Below, one piece after another: positions 1 through 9,356 of a DNA stretch of 64,000 nt (its first letter is position 1; the number at the start of each line of letters is the position of its first letter). Source of the stretch: Arcobacter sp. FWKO B (GTDB taxonomy: Bacteria > Campylobacterota > Campylobacteria > Campylobacterales > Arcobacteraceae); contig NZ_CP041403.1 of the NCBI RefSeq assembly GCF_014844135.1, forward strand, positions 1,240,001 to 1,304,000, written 5' to 3'. The notes beneath the pieces were generated by a model. It was not told where the DNA came from. It did not search any database and saw nothing but the letters and a program-made list of their open reading frames with translations. The translations under genes were made by a program, and so were the position numbers.

Positions 1-896
<896 letters not shown>

Positions 897-1007
897 TTTT
901 TTATAGTATTCTTTGCTACTATCTTATTAAGTACAACAAAACAAGTAATAACTAAAATCTAAAATCTAAAAAGTTTTAGATAATGACTTTAACATAAATA
1001 TAACTCA

Positions 1008-1063
1008 ACTCAACATTATAAGTTGAGTGAAAAGAATTACTTTTAGTTTTTTTCACTCAACTT
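1008..1063 (+). repeat. complementary ladder before 5S rRNA (likely processing stem)
   Basis: ACTCAAC (1008-1014), GTTGAGT (1022-1028), ACTCAAC (1055-1061) and, after the 5S gene, GTTGAGT (1180-1186) alternate, so each element can pair with either neighbour. The strongest pairing is a perfect 14-bp stem, 1020-1033 with 1050-1063, with a 16-nt loop. The alternative 1055-1061 with 1180-1186 would enclose the 5S RNA and is followed by a T-run (1186-1192), so it could serve for processing or termination. Function is inferred from position. Confidence 0.6.
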
Positions 1064-1180
1064 TACTAGTGGCTATAGAGGGAGGGAAATACCCAGCTCC
1101 ATTTCGAACCTGGAAGTCAAGCCTCCCATCGCTGATAATACTGCAGTTTTCAATTGTGGAAAGGTAAGTCGCTGCTAGTG
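1064..1180 (+). rRNA. 5S ribosomal RNA
   Basis: It lies about 165 bases after the 23S end, as in a standard rRNA operon. ACTAG at about 1065-1069 pairs with CTAGT at 1175-1179 as helix I. The core includes the conserved CCATTTCGAACCTGGAAGTCAAG stretch (about 1099-1121) with loop C. Length is about 117 nt, as expected. The ends are set from the terminal helix and could shift by a few bases. Confidence 0.93.
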
Positions 1181-1269
1181 TTGAGTTTTTTTATTGCCTT
1201 TTTTTTACCTAATTATCAAATTTATACATCAATTCTTACATACTTCCTTACTAATACACTAAAATTACC

Positions 1270-1338
1270 ATTAACCATCAACCATTAACTATTAACTATT
1301 AACTATTAACCATTAACCATCAGCTATCAACTAAATTA
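1270..1338. repeat. degenerate heptamer tandem repeat
   Basis: About nine consecutive 7-base units of the form ACCATTA, ACTATTA, ACCATCA or GCTATCA run in fixed register. They resemble the short tandemly repeated repetitive (STRR) elements known from other bacteria. The repeat lies between the 5S gene and the DUF3108 gene and codes for nothing. Related short-word repeats recur elsewhere in intergenic DNA of this window. Its function is not known. Confidence 0.75.
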
Positions 1339-1357
1339 TCAACTTCTTTCTAATTTA

Positions 1358-1373
1358 TGTTATAATTATCGCA
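1358..1373 (+). promoter_or_regulatory. extended -10 promoter giving a leaderless mRNA
   Basis: TG-T-TATAAT (TG at 1358-1359, TATAAT at 1361-1366) is a perfect extended -10 element. Transcription should start 6 to 7 bases later, at about 1373, which is the A of the ATG of the next gene. No ribosome-binding site fits before this ATG. The mRNA is therefore predicted to have no 5' leader. Confidence 0.55.
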
Positions 1374-2080
1374 TGAGATATGTAGTATTAATGTTTTTCT
1401 TTATTTCGTCACTTTTTTCTAGTGTTACTATTTTGGAAAGGAGTTATTCTATTTCTTATGGAATTTTTTCTAGTCTAGGTGTTGCTAATGCTAAATTAGT
1501 AGTAGATTATGACAAGAAAGAGTATATAGCAACTATTGAAGCTAATACGATAGGTTTAGCTAAGGTTTTAAGTCGAAATAGATATGAGAAATACCAAAGT
1601 ATTGGTTATCTAACTGATGATGGCTCGTTCTTACCAAAAGAGTTTTATAAATTGACATCTACGAATTCTAGATTTAGAAAAACTACTTATAATTTCAACC
1701 ATTTAGATAATATTGTTTATACCACTAAAGAATATAAAAAAGCAAAAGATAAAGAAGCTACAATTACAACAGATATATTAGAGTATTATGCACAAAATGA
1801 TATCTTATCACTTTTTTTTAATTTAAAAGATATTTTAAAGAACTTAAAATCAAAAATAGAATACGACTACTTAGCTGTTGGAAGTGATAAAACTAAAGGT
1901 ATTATTACTATAGAACTATTAAATAATACTACTAATAAATCAGATTTAAAGGTATACTTAAATCAACCAATTTTTTCAAGTCCAAGAGGTGAACTTGATA
2001 TTGAACTTGATAATAATGGGTTATGTAATAAAGCGGTTTTAAAAGATGTTTTATTATTTGGAGATATTGTTGCAAAATAA
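1373..2080 (+). CDS. DUF3108 domain secreted protein
   Basis: A 235-residue protein with an N-terminal hydrophobic signal segment (residues 3-17) followed by a beta-rich domain. The pattern YSISYGIFSSLGVANAKL (about 25-42) and the later GRY-like strands fit the DUF3108 family, periplasmic or outer-membrane associated proteins of unknown function. The ATG lies 7 bases after a TATAAT box with no Shine-Dalgarno sequence, suggesting leaderless translation. The next ATG, at 1391, has no better site. The gene stands alone, 99 bases before thrS, with no clear terminator between. Function is unknown. Confidence 0.75.
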   Translation: MRYVVLMFFFISSLFSSVTILERSYSISYGIFSSLGVANAKLVVDYDKKEYIATIEANTIGLAKVLSRNRYEKYQSIGYLTDDGSFLPKEFYKLTSTNSRFRKTTYNFNHLDNIVYTTKEYKKAKDKEATITTDILEYYAQNDILSLFFNLKDILKNLKSKIEYDYLAVGSDKTKGIITIELLNNTTNKSDLKVYLNQPIFSSPRGELDIELDNNGLCNKAVLKDVLLFGDIVAK

Positions 2081-2179
2081 GAATTTATATATAATATATT
2101 ACTATGTTTAATAATACTTTTAAGTTACTTTAAGATAAAATAGTGGTTAATTGAAAATTTTCTGTAAAAAAGGATTTTA

Positions 2180-3988
2180 TTGGACAAAATTGGTTTGATA
2201 AATAGTGGCGTAATATATGACTTACAAACTGCTGCTGATTTAGGTATAGAAGGTGAAGCTATAGTTGCTGATAGCTCAAAAGAGGCATTAGAAATATTAA
2301 GACACTCTACTGCACATTTAATGGCACAAGCTATTAAGGAGCTCTATCCAGAGGCTAAGTTTTTTGTTGGACCTGTTGTAAAAGAAGGTTTTTACTATGA
2401 TTTTAAAGTAAATAGTAAAATTAGTGAAGACGACTTACCTACAATAGAAAAGAAAATGGAAGAGTTAGCTCAGAAAAAGCAAGAAATAACTAAATATGAA
2501 GCATCTAGAGCTGAAATAGAAGCCAAATTTGCTAACGACGAATTAAAACAAGCGGTACTGAAAAATATCGTAAGTGATAAACTAACAATCTACAAGCAAG
2601 GTGATTTTGAAGATCTTTGTCGTGGTCCTCATTTACAAAATACAAAATATATTAGAAACTTCAAATTAACAAGAATAGCTGGAGCGTATCTTGGTGGAGA
2701 TGAAGAAAATGAGATGATTACAAGAATTTATGGGATAGCTTTTTTTGATAAAGGTGAACTTAAAAATTATGTAACAATGCTTGAAGAGGCTAAAAAAAGA
2801 GATCATAGGAAATTAGGTACTGAGCTTGGTCTTTTTACTTTTAATGAAGAAATAGGTGCAGGACTTCCACTTTGGCTTCCAAATGGTGCAAGATTAAGAG
2901 GTAAATTAGAACAATTACTTTATAAAGCACATAGAATAAGAGGATATGAGCCAGTTCGTGGTCCAGAGATATTAAAAGCAAACCAATGGCAAACTAGCGG
3001 ACATTACCAAAACTATAAAGAGAATATGTATTTTACACAAATTGATGGGCAAGAGTATGGTATAAAGCCAATGAACTGTGTAGGGCATATTCAAATATTT
3101 AAAAACTCATTAGTTTCATATAGAGATTTACCTATGAAGTTTTTTGAATATGGTGTGGTTCACCGTCATGAAAAATCTGGTGTAATGCATGGATTATTTA
3201 GAGTAAGAGAGTTTACTCAAGATGATGCACATATATTTTGTATGCCTTCACAAGTAAAAGAAGTAATTATTGAAGTATTAGAGTTTGTTGATAAGTTAAT
3301 GAAAAAGTTTGACTTTACATATGAAATGGAAGTATCAACAAAACCAAAAAAAGCAATAGGTGATGATGCATTTTGGGAAGCTACTACAAAAGGTATTATG
3401 GATGCACTTGATGAAAATGGCTACACTTATGGTATAGATGAGGGTGGTGGAGCATTTTATGGTCCAAAAATTGATATTAAAATACTTGATGCTATTGGAA
3501 GAAAGTGGCAATGCGGAACTGTACAAGTAGATATGAATTTACCTCAAAGATTTGGTGTTGAGTATATCACTGAAGATAATACAAAAGCACAGCCTGTGAT
3601 GATACACAGAGCAATACTTGGCTCATTTGAGAGATTTATAGGTATTTTAACAGAACACTATGCTGGCGAATTCCCTTTTGTTGTAGCACCAACACAAGTT
3701 ATCTTTATACCAATAGCAGAACCACATGTTTCATATGCAAAAGAGCTCAAGAAAGAGCTTTTAGGGCTAGAAATTGATAGTGAAATATTTGATAAAAATG
3801 AGAGTTTAAATAAAAGAATAAGAACAGCTGAAAAACAAAGAGTGCCTATGATTGTTGTAATTGGTGACAATGAAGTTGAAAATAATATGATAGCACTAAG
3901 AGATAGAAGAAAAAGAGAACAAAGTAATTTAACAAAAGAACAATTTATAAATATGTTAAAACAAATCAAAAGTGAGGATGTAATTTGA
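2180..3988 (+). CDS. thrS: threonine--tRNA ligase
   Basis: Charges tRNA-Thr with threonine in the cytoplasm. The 602-residue protein has the N2 editing domain with the HxxxH motif (H42, H46), the catalytic core with MNCVGH near residue 300 (zinc-binding Cys), motif 2 [13 protein letters not shown], motif 3 [19 protein letters not shown], and the C-terminal anticodon-binding domain. The first 38 residues cover only a remnant of the TGS domain present in the 642-residue E. coli enzyme, as is usual in this phylum. The start is TTG, preceded by AAAAAAGGA. The stop overlaps the infC start by four bases, giving a thrS-infC-rpmI-rplT cluster. Confidence 0.97.
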   Translation: MDKIGLINSGVIYDLQTAADLGIEGEAIVADSSKEALEILRHSTAHLMAQAIKELYPEAKFFVGPVVKEGFYYDFKVNSKISEDDLPTIEKKMEELAQKKQEITKYEASRAEIEAKFANDELKQAVLKNIVSDKLTIYKQGDFEDLCRGPHLQNTKYIRNFKLTRIAGAYLGGDEENEMITRIYGIAFFDKGELKNYVTMLEEAKKRDHRKLGTELGLFTFNEEIGAGLPLWLPNGARLRGKLEQLLYKAHRIRGYEPVRGPEILKANQWQTSGHYQNYKENMYFTQIDGQEYGIKPMNCVGHIQIFKNSLVSYRDLPMKFFEYGVVHRHEKSGVMHGLFRVREFTQDDAHIFCMPSQVKEVIIEVLEFVDKLMKKFDFTYEMEVSTKPKKAIGDDAFWEATTKGIMDALDENGYTYGIDEGGGAFYGPKIDIKILDAIGRKWQCGTVQVDMNLPQRFGVEYITEDNTKAQPVMIHRAILGSFERFIGILTEHYAGEFPFVVAPTQVIFIPIAEPHVSYAKELKKELLGLEIDSEIFDKNESLNKRIRTAEKQRVPMIVVIGDNEVENNMIALRDRRKREQSNLTKEQFINMLKQIKSEDVI

Positions 3989-4509
3989 GTAATAGAGATA
4001 AAGACGAAGTAATGATGAATGAAGATATCAACTTCAAAGAAGTAAGGTGTCTAGGTGATGACGGAACACAATATGGTGTTATAAGTTCAGCAGAGGCTCA
4101 AAAAATTGCAGATGGACTAAATCTTGATTTAGTATGTATTGCACCTGATGGGAAGCCTCCTGTTTGTAAGATAATGAATTATGGTAAATTCAAATATCAA
4201 CAAGAGAAAAAGAAAAAAGAAGCTAAAAAGAAACAAAAAGTTATAGTTATAAAAGAGATTAAACTTTCTGTAAAAATTGCTGAAAATGATATTTCTTACA
4301 AAGTAAAGCATGCTAGAGAATTCTTAGAAGAAGGAAATCATGTAAGATTTAGAGTATTTCTAAAAGGGCGTGAAATGGCTCAACCTGAAGCAGGTGTAGA
4401 GGTACTAAATCGTGTATGGCCAATGGTAGAAGATATTGGTGTTATGGACAAAGAACCTAAACTTGAAGGAAGATATGTCAATATGATGATTTTGCCAAAA
4501 GCAAAATAG
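3985..4509 (+). CDS. infC: translation initiation factor IF-3
   Basis: IF-3 binds the 30S subunit and controls start-codon choice. The 174-residue protein has the N-domain signature [18 protein letters not shown] (about 11-28), a lysine-rich linker near residue 75 and the C-domain with [12 protein letters not shown] and KGREMAQPE. The chosen start is TTG at 3985, overlapping the thrS stop (TTGA), with GAGG seven bases before it. An ATG at 4012 or 4015 is possible but lacks a good site. A non-ATG start is in keeping with infC elsewhere, where a rare start allows self-repression. Confidence 0.96.
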   Translation: MSNRDKDEVMMNEDINFKEVRCLGDDGTQYGVISSAEAQKIADGLNLDLVCIAPDGKPPVCKIMNYGKFKYQQEKKKKEAKKKQKVIVIKEIKLSVKIAENDISYKVKHAREFLEEGNHVRFRVFLKGREMAQPEAGVEVLNRVWPMVEDIGVMDKEPKLEGRYVNMMILPKAK

Positions 4510-4546
4510 TATTTGGTTTATATCTACAATTTACTTACCACTTTAT

Positions 4547-4572
4547 AGTAATCCTGATTTATCAGGATTACT
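4547..4572 (+). terminator. hairpin between infC and rpmI
   Basis: AGTAATCCTGAT (4547-4558) and ATCAGGATTACT (4561-4572) are perfect inverse complements, so an 11-bp stem with a tight loop can form 38 bases after the infC stop. It is followed by GATTTGATAATATTTTT rather than an immediate T-run. It may be a partial terminator or attenuator that lets rpmI-rplT be expressed apart from thrS-infC. Confidence 0.55.
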
Positions 4573-4722
4573 GATTTGATAATATTTTTAAATAACTTCA
4601 CTACAATATTCCTAATTTAATCAGCTTTTAAGTAAAATTTAAGTAAAATCACGAACTTTTCTATGCGCTATTTTTTATACTTAGTGATAAATAGAGAAAA
4701 AAATGTATAAGGAGAACTAACA

Positions 4723-4914
4723 ATGCCAAAGATGAAATCTGTTAGCGGCGCTTTAAAGAGATTTAAAGTGAAAAAAAATGGTTCAATTAAAAGAGGGGCA
4801 GCTTTTAGAAGTCACATATTAACAAAAATGACTCAAAAAAGAAAAAGAAACCTAAGAGGACCAAAAACTGTTGCATCTGTAGATGTAAACAGAGTTAAGA
4901 AGATGTTAGCTTAA
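4723..4914 (+). CDS. rpmI: 50S ribosomal protein L35
   Basis: A 63-residue, highly basic protein with the L35 pattern [20 protein letters not shown] at the start and RKRNLRGPK later. It is a structural protein of the large ribosomal subunit. Length matches the family (about 64). A clear ribosome-binding site, AAGGAG, precedes the ATG. The gene is followed by rplT after a 96-base spacer with alternating hairpins. Confidence 0.98.
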   Translation: MPKMKSVSGALKRFKVKKNGSIKRGAAFRSHILTKMTQKRKRNLRGPKTVASVDVNRVKKMLA

Positions 4915-4932
4915 TAAAAAGCTAATATAAGT

Positions 4933-4975
4933 TGGAGTAACTCCACAATAATGTGGAAAAGTTCAGTTTAACTGA
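4933..4975 (+). promoter_or_regulatory. mutually exclusive hairpins in the rplT leader
   Basis: TGGAG (4933-4937) can pair with CTCCA (4941-4945). CCACA (4943-4947) can pair instead with TGTGG (4952-4956), sharing bases 4943-4945. A third stem, TCAGT with ACTGA, lies at 4963-4975. Alternating stems just before rplT are a plausible site for control by L20, which is known to repress its own operon in several bacteria. The structure is seen in the sequence; the function is inferred. Confidence 0.4.
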
Positions 4976-5010
4976 CACCTAATATATAGAATAAGGGTAA
5001 AGGAGAAAAA

Positions 5011-5367
5011 ATGCCTAGAGTAAAAACAGGAATCGTTAGAAGAAGAAGACATAAAAAAGTTTTAAAACTTGCTAAAGGTTTTTTTAGTGGAAGAAGAAAA
5101 CACTTTAGAAAAGCTAAAGAACAATTAGAAAGAAGCTTAGTATATGCTTTCAGAGATAGAAGACAGAAAAAAAGAGACATGAGAAGTCTTTGGATTGTTA
5201 GAATTAATGCTGCTTGTAGATTAAACGACATAAACTACTCAAGATTTATGAATGGTTTAAAACTTGCAGGTATTGAACTTGATAGAAAAATATTAGCTGA
5301 TATGGCAATGAATGATGCAGCTGCATTTAGTTCAGTTGTAGCTACTGCTAAAAAAGCTTTAGCATAA
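5011..5367 (+). CDS. rplT: 50S ribosomal protein L20
   Basis: A 118-residue basic protein that binds 23S rRNA early in large-subunit assembly. It begins [20 protein letters not shown] and contains the conserved [20 protein letters not shown] stretch and [21 protein letters not shown]. Length matches the family (117-118). AAAGGAG precedes the ATG. It ends the cluster and is followed by a strong terminator. L20 is an autorepressor in other bacteria, so the leader hairpins upstream deserve attention. Confidence 0.98.
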   Translation: MPRVKTGIVRRRRHKKVLKLAKGFFSGRRKHFRKAKEQLERSLVYAFRDRRQKKRDMRSLWIVRINAACRLNDINYSRFMNGLKLAGIELDRKILADMAMNDAAAFSSVVATAKKALA

Positions 5368-5389
5368 TTTCTAGCTTATAAAATAAGAT

Positions 5390-5426
5390 AAAAAAGGGGA
5401 GAAGTTAATACTTCTCCCCTTTTTTT
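5390..5426. terminator. bidirectional terminator after rplT
   Basis: AAAAAGGGGAGAAG (5391-5404) pairs with CTTCTCCCCTTTTT (5411-5424) around a TTAATA loop, followed by more T. The A-run on the left makes it work for the minus strand too. It ends the ribosomal cluster and overlaps the stop codon of the converging small gene. Confidence 0.92.
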
Positions 5427-5646
5427 ATGACTTCTTTTTAAATAATCTTCCAATTCCTCTTGGAATCCATAAAAGAAGATAAATGATAATAGTAAATATC
5501 AATGGATGAAGCGCTCCAAAACCAAACGCACCAGCTTTAGGTAAATGCATAATATGTTCTATCGGGTATGAAAAGAACTCTTTATGGTGCATACCTAATG
5601 ATCCTACAAGAAATACTACTAAAAGTATAATTAACTCTTTTTTCAT
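5425..5646 (-). CDS. small two-helix membrane protein, unknown
   Basis: A 73-residue protein with a first membrane segment at about residues 4-18 and a second at about 45-62, ending in a basic tail (RLFKKKS). Between them lies a His-containing stretch, MHHKEFFSYPIEHIMHLPKAG. The frame is open further upstream, but the ATG at 5646 has GGAG about ten bases before it and a typical MKK start. The gene converges with rplT through a shared terminator. I do not recognise the family. Confidence 0.6.
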   Translation of the reverse strand: MKKELIILLVVFLVGSLGMHHKEFFSYPIEHIMHLPKAGAFGFGALHPLIFTIIIYLLLWIPRGIGRLFKKKS

Positions 5647-5705
5647 AATACAAAATCTCCATATTGATTTTACCAAAGTTTTTAAAGTAATAAAATTTTG
5701 GCAAT

Positions 5706-5737
5706 AAAAAAGCCCCAAGTTTTAAACTTGGGGCTTT
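5706..5737 (-). terminator. terminator of the SQR-like gene
   Basis: Read on the minus strand, AAAGCCCCAAGTTT and AAACTTGGGGCTTT (plus-strand 5724-5737 and 5709-5722) form a 14-bp inverted repeat followed by TTTTTTATT. It lies 30 bases after the stop of the flavoprotein gene and is a textbook intrinsic terminator. Confidence 0.92.
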
Positions 5738-5767
5738 ATTGTACTATATTTTAGCTAAAAAAACTAA

Positions 5768-7258
5768 TTACGCTCTACCAGATAGCATTCCGTATACAGT
5801 CATTGGTTTAAGCATGTAAGCTTTTAATAACCACATTAACCATCTTTCTTGTGCTGGATCAAGTGGGAATGATGGAGCTGGCACTGCACCTGGACCATCT
5901 GGATTCCATTTAAACTCAGCCATCATAACTGTTCCTATGCTTGTGATTAATGGACAAACTGTATATCCATCATAAGCTGCAGTCATTGGTTTACCTTCCA
6001 TAGTAGCTATTAAGTTTTCTACAACTACATTGTATTGTTTTCTAGCACTTCCACCTGTTTTTCCTAGTGGAACAGCTGCAACATCACCTAATGAGAATAT
6101 ATTTGGATACTTAACATGTTGTAAAGTTTCTTTTGTAACTGGTACCCATCCTTGAGCTGAACCAATTGGAGAATTTGCAACTTCATTTGGTGCTTTTTGT
6201 GGTGGAATTACATGGCAGAAATCATACTCAGCTTCAATTCTTTGAGTTTTTCTTACCATTTCATATTCACCTAAATCTTCATCAAACTCACCTTTTTCTT
6301 GCCAATGTTTTTCTAATACAGCAACTTTATTTTTTGGGTCTACTTCGATAAATTTGTGTGAAAAGTTTACATTTACATTTCTAGCTTTCATTTGGTTAGA
6401 GATAGCTTCGTGATAAATTGGCACACCAAATAATGCTCCACCATTTGTGAAGAAATTTAATTCAGCATTAGCTCTTGCTTTTGCTTCATTTAGTCTAGCA
6501 TCTACAAGGTTAACCATTTTCTTTTGAGCACCACCACATTTAAATGCAGTATGAGGCTCTGGGAAAACACCTTTTACTTTTTTGCCAGCTTTTGCATCAG
6601 CAACAAACTTTTGCATTTGAGTCCAAGTATCAACAGCACCATCAGCAAAATAGATAGAACATAGACCATCTTTACCAAGTATTTTTTGAGCTCTTGCAGC
6701 ATCTGTTTTATCTAAAGAATATACATCACCAACTTCTTCTAAACCTTTAATAGCACCGAAATCAAGTACACAACCAGTTGCAACTATTAAGAAATCATAT
6801 CCTATAGTTTTACCACTTGAAGTTTTTACTTGGTTATTATCTGGATCAAATTCTACAACTTTATCTTGTATCCAGTTTACACCTTTTGGCATAAAGTCTT
6901 TTGTATTATACATAATATCTGATTTTTTCCATAAACCTGAAGCAACTAATGTTTGCCCTGGTTGATAAGATACAGATTCTGGATTTGGCTCTATTACAGT
7001 AATATCTGGATTTGATAGAGAATTTCTTAATTTTGCAGCAGTTGCAACACCTGCAAGACCACCACCAACGATTACTATTTTACCTTTTGCATTGCTTGCC
7101 ATTGCTTGAGTAGCAGCTGAAGCAGAAGATGTTCCCATCATAAGTGCTGCACTACCAACACCAGCCATTTTTAAAGCATCTCTTCTTGAGATACCATCTT
7201 TTTTCATTTGAGCATCAATTGCTTCAATAATCTTGTTTAACTCTTTTTCGCTTGTCAT
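5768..7258 (-). CDS. Tat-exported sulfide:quinone reductase-like flavoprotein
   Basis: A 496-residue FAD-dependent oxidoreductase. SRRDALKM (residues 24-31) followed by an Ala-rich hydrophobic stretch is a twin-arginine signal, so the enzyme should act in the periplasm. The FAD-binding GGGLAG lies at about 65-70. Cysteines in FKCGGAQKK (about 241) and VCPLITS (about 436), and the following VMMAEFKWNP, align by eye with the two redox cysteines of mitochondrial-type (type II) sulfide:quinone reductases. The likely role is sulfide oxidation with transfer to quinone; a flavocytochrome c-like partner use cannot be excluded. The ATG at 7258 is chosen because AAGGA lies eight bases before it; a longer frame lacks such a site. 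Single-gene unit with its own terminator. Confidence 0.8.
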   Translation of the reverse strand: MTSEKELNKIIEAIDAQMKKDGISRRDALKMAGVGSAALMMGTSSASAATQAMASNAKGKIVIVGGGLAGVATAAKLRNSLSNPDITVIEPNPESVSYQPGQTLVASGLWKKSDIMYNTKDFMPKGVNWIQDKVVEFDPDNNQVKTSSGKTIGYDFLIVATGCVLDFGAIKGLEEVGDVYSLDKTDAARAQKILGKDGLCSIYFADGAVDTWTQMQKFVADAKAGKKVKGVFPEPHTAFKCGGAQKKMVNLVDARLNEAKARANAELNFFTNGGALFGVPIYHEAISNQMKARNVNVNFSHKFIEVDPKNKVAVLEKHWQEKGEFDEDLGEYEMVRKTQRIEAEYDFCHVIPPQKAPNEVANSPIGSAQGWVPVTKETLQHVKYPNIFSLGDVAAVPLGKTGGSARKQYNVVVENLIATMEGKPMTAAYDGYTVCPLITSIGTVMMAEFKWNPDGPGAVPAPSFPLDPAQERWLMWLLKAYMLKPMTVYGMLSGRA

Positions 7259-7367
7259 AGCTAAAATCCTTTCGTGATGTAAAATTTCGTTAAAAACTTG
7301 AGAAAAGCTTACCATAACTCAAATAATAGTTCACTTAAGATTGGAAATAAGAAATTAATAAGAATTA

Positions 7368-7997
7368 TTATAATGGCTTATAATAACTAAGTAAGTTTTG
7401 GTATTCAGTTTTATCATTTATATTTGCAAAATCCCCATTTTCTGGGAATTGTATATAATTAGTATTGGAATGCCTTAACAAATAGTTAATTTTATGAATG
7501 TCATTATTTAATAATTCAGTTACGCTCTTGTATAAAGAGTGTGAAAATATACCACATAAATTGTGTATTTTCTCCTCACATACGGCAACTGTTGCTTCAT
7601 AAGATGAAGAATTTTTATATAAGTCTAATATAGTGTTTATCTGTACTAATGGGGCATCAACTGTAATGATAAAAATTTTCTCATCATTTTTCAAGTATTT
7701 TAGTATAGCTTCTAATGCTACCATAGGTGAGTAGATTTCATGATTATTATCATAAATTATATTTGCTTCAAAGTCAAATTTATTTTGCTTGGCAGAAATA
7801 TAAGTTTCTTTAAAAAAGGGTTTTAATCTTTTGTATTGATACTCTATCATAGTATTATACTTATCAAAAGGAAGAAGTGATTTGTCTTCTCCCATCCTTG
7901 AACTTTTGCCACCACTTAGGATGACACAAGGAATATTTAAGGGTGAAGGCTCAAGGGTGAAGGGTGAAGAAGTTTTTGCAGTTTTATATTTCTTCAT
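7368..7997 (-). CDS. mobA: molybdenum cofactor guanylyltransferase
   Basis: Adds GMP to molybdopterin to make the guanine dinucleotide cofactor of DMSO-reductase-type enzymes. The nucleotidyltransferase signature ILSGGKSSRMGEDKSLLPF lies at about residues 26-44, and the TVDAPLV metal-binding motif at about 110. The 209-residue length fits the family. The 22 residues before the conserved start are an extension rich in Ser, Pro and Thr. It is encoded by the repeated words ACCCTTCA/GCCTTCA, as if an intergenic repeat had been taken into the gene. It starts 18 bases after leuC with GGAAAAAGG before the ATG. Confidence 0.9.
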   Translation of the reverse strand: MKKYKTAKTSSPFTLEPSPLNIPCVILSGGKSSRMGEDKSLLPFDKYNTMIEYQYKRLKPFFKETYISAKQNKFDFEANIIYDNNHEIYSPMVALEAILKYLKNDEKIFIITVDAPLVQINTILDLYKNSSSYEATVAVCEEKIHNLCGIFSHSLYKSVTELLNNDIHKINYLLRHSNTNYIQFPENGDFANINDKTEYQNLLSYYKPL

Positions 7998-8014
7998 CCT
8001 TTTTCCTTTTTCCT

Positions 8015-9283
8015 TCAGCCTATATCAGCAGGATTTGTAATGTATCCACTTATAGCACTAGCAGCTGCAACTGCTGAGTTACTTAGATAAACTTTTGAGC
8101 TTCTACTACCCATTCTTCCTACAAAGTTTCTATTTGTTGTAGAGATACATACTTCATTGTCTCCTAAAATCCCCATATATCCACCTAGACATGCACCACA
8201 TGTTGGATTTGATATTACAGCTCCAGCATCAACTAAAGTATCGATATATCCAAGTTTAGTAGCCTCTCTTAGTATTTTTTGAGTTCCTGGTGTTACTATC
8301 ATTCTAACATGAGGTGCAACTTTTTTACCTTCTAAAATCTGTGCGGCAACTTGTAAGTCACTTAGTCTTCCATTTGTACAGCTTCCAATGAAAACTTGAT
8401 CAACTTTTATATGGTCACTTACAGCTTGTGAGATACTATGTCCATTTTCTGGTAAAAATGGGTATGCAACAACTGGCTCTAAAGAAGCTACATCGATTTC
8501 TAGTACTTGACAATAAACAGCATCTTCATCACTATAATGAATCTTTGGAGTATCTCTTAGGTTTTTGTCTTTTAAAAATTCTTCAGTTATACTATCATAT
8601 GCCACAATACCTGATTTTGCACCAGCTTCAATAGCCATATTACATAATGCAAATCTATCATCCATTGTAAGGTAAGAGATTGTATCACCAGTAAACTCTA
8701 AAGTTTTGTATAAGGCTCCATCTACACCAATCATTCTGATGATTTCTAGAATTAAATCTTTACCTGTTACAAATTTATTAGGCTTTCCTTTGAAAACAAC
8801 TTTTATAGATTCTGGAACTTTAAACCAGTTTGTCCCTGTAACCATAGCAAATGCTAAATCTGTACTTCCCATACCTGTACTAAATGCACCAAGAGCACCA
8901 TGTGTACAAGTGTGACTATCAGCACCTATTATCACATCACCTGGTATTACAAGACCTTTTTCTGGAAGTAAGGCGTGTTCTATCCCCATATCTTTTTCAT
9001 CAAAAAAGTTTTTCATATTATGTTTTGCTGCAAAATCTCTACTGATTCTTGCTTGATTTGCACTTGCTATATCTTTAGCAGGTATAAAGTGGTCTAGTAC
9101 TATACAAAAACCATCTGGATTAGCTAGTTTTGTAGCACCACTTTCTTCAAAAGCATGGATTGAAATAGGAGTTGTTATATCATTACCTATTACCATATCT
9201 ATTTTACATTTGATTATTTCACCAGCGTAAACTTTTTTGCCTACATGCTCACTAAATATTTTTTCAGTTATTGTTTGTCCCAT
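8015..9283 (-). CDS. leuC: 3-isopropylmalate dehydratase large subunit
   Basis: With LeuD it converts 2-isopropylmalate to 3-isopropylmalate in leucine synthesis. The 422-residue protein has the aconitase-fold signatures GADSHTCTHGALGAFSTGMG, IGSCTNGRLSDL and NPTCGACLGGYMGIL; the three cysteines bind the [4Fe-4S] cluster. Its length matches the short (about 420-residue) LeuC/HacA type rather than the 466-residue E. coli form. No leuD is adjacent; the next gene is mobA. A homologous homoaconitase-type substrate cannot be excluded from sequence alone. Confidence 0.92.
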   Translation of the reverse strand: MGQTITEKIFSEHVGKKVYAGEIIKCKIDMVIGNDITTPISIHAFEESGATKLANPDGFCIVLDHFIPAKDIASANQARISRDFAAKHNMKNFFDEKDMGIEHALLPEKGLVIPGDVIIGADSHTCTHGALGAFSTGMGSTDLAFAMVTGTNWFKVPESIKVVFKGKPNKFVTGKDLILEIIRMIGVDGALYKTLEFTGDTISYLTMDDRFALCNMAIEAGAKSGIVAYDSITEEFLKDKNLRDTPKIHYSDEDAVYCQVLEIDVASLEPVVAYPFLPENGHSISQAVSDHIKVDQVFIGSCTNGRLSDLQVAAQILEGKKVAPHVRMIVTPGTQKILREATKLGYIDTLVDAGAVISNPTCGACLGGYMGILGDNEVCISTTNRNFVGRMGSRSSKVYLSNSAVAAASAISGYITNPADIG

Positions 9284-9356
9284 TTTTATACCTATTTATT
9301 ATGTTGTAATTTTGCCTATTTTACCAAAAAGTAGTTGAAAAAATAGTTAGTCCTTT

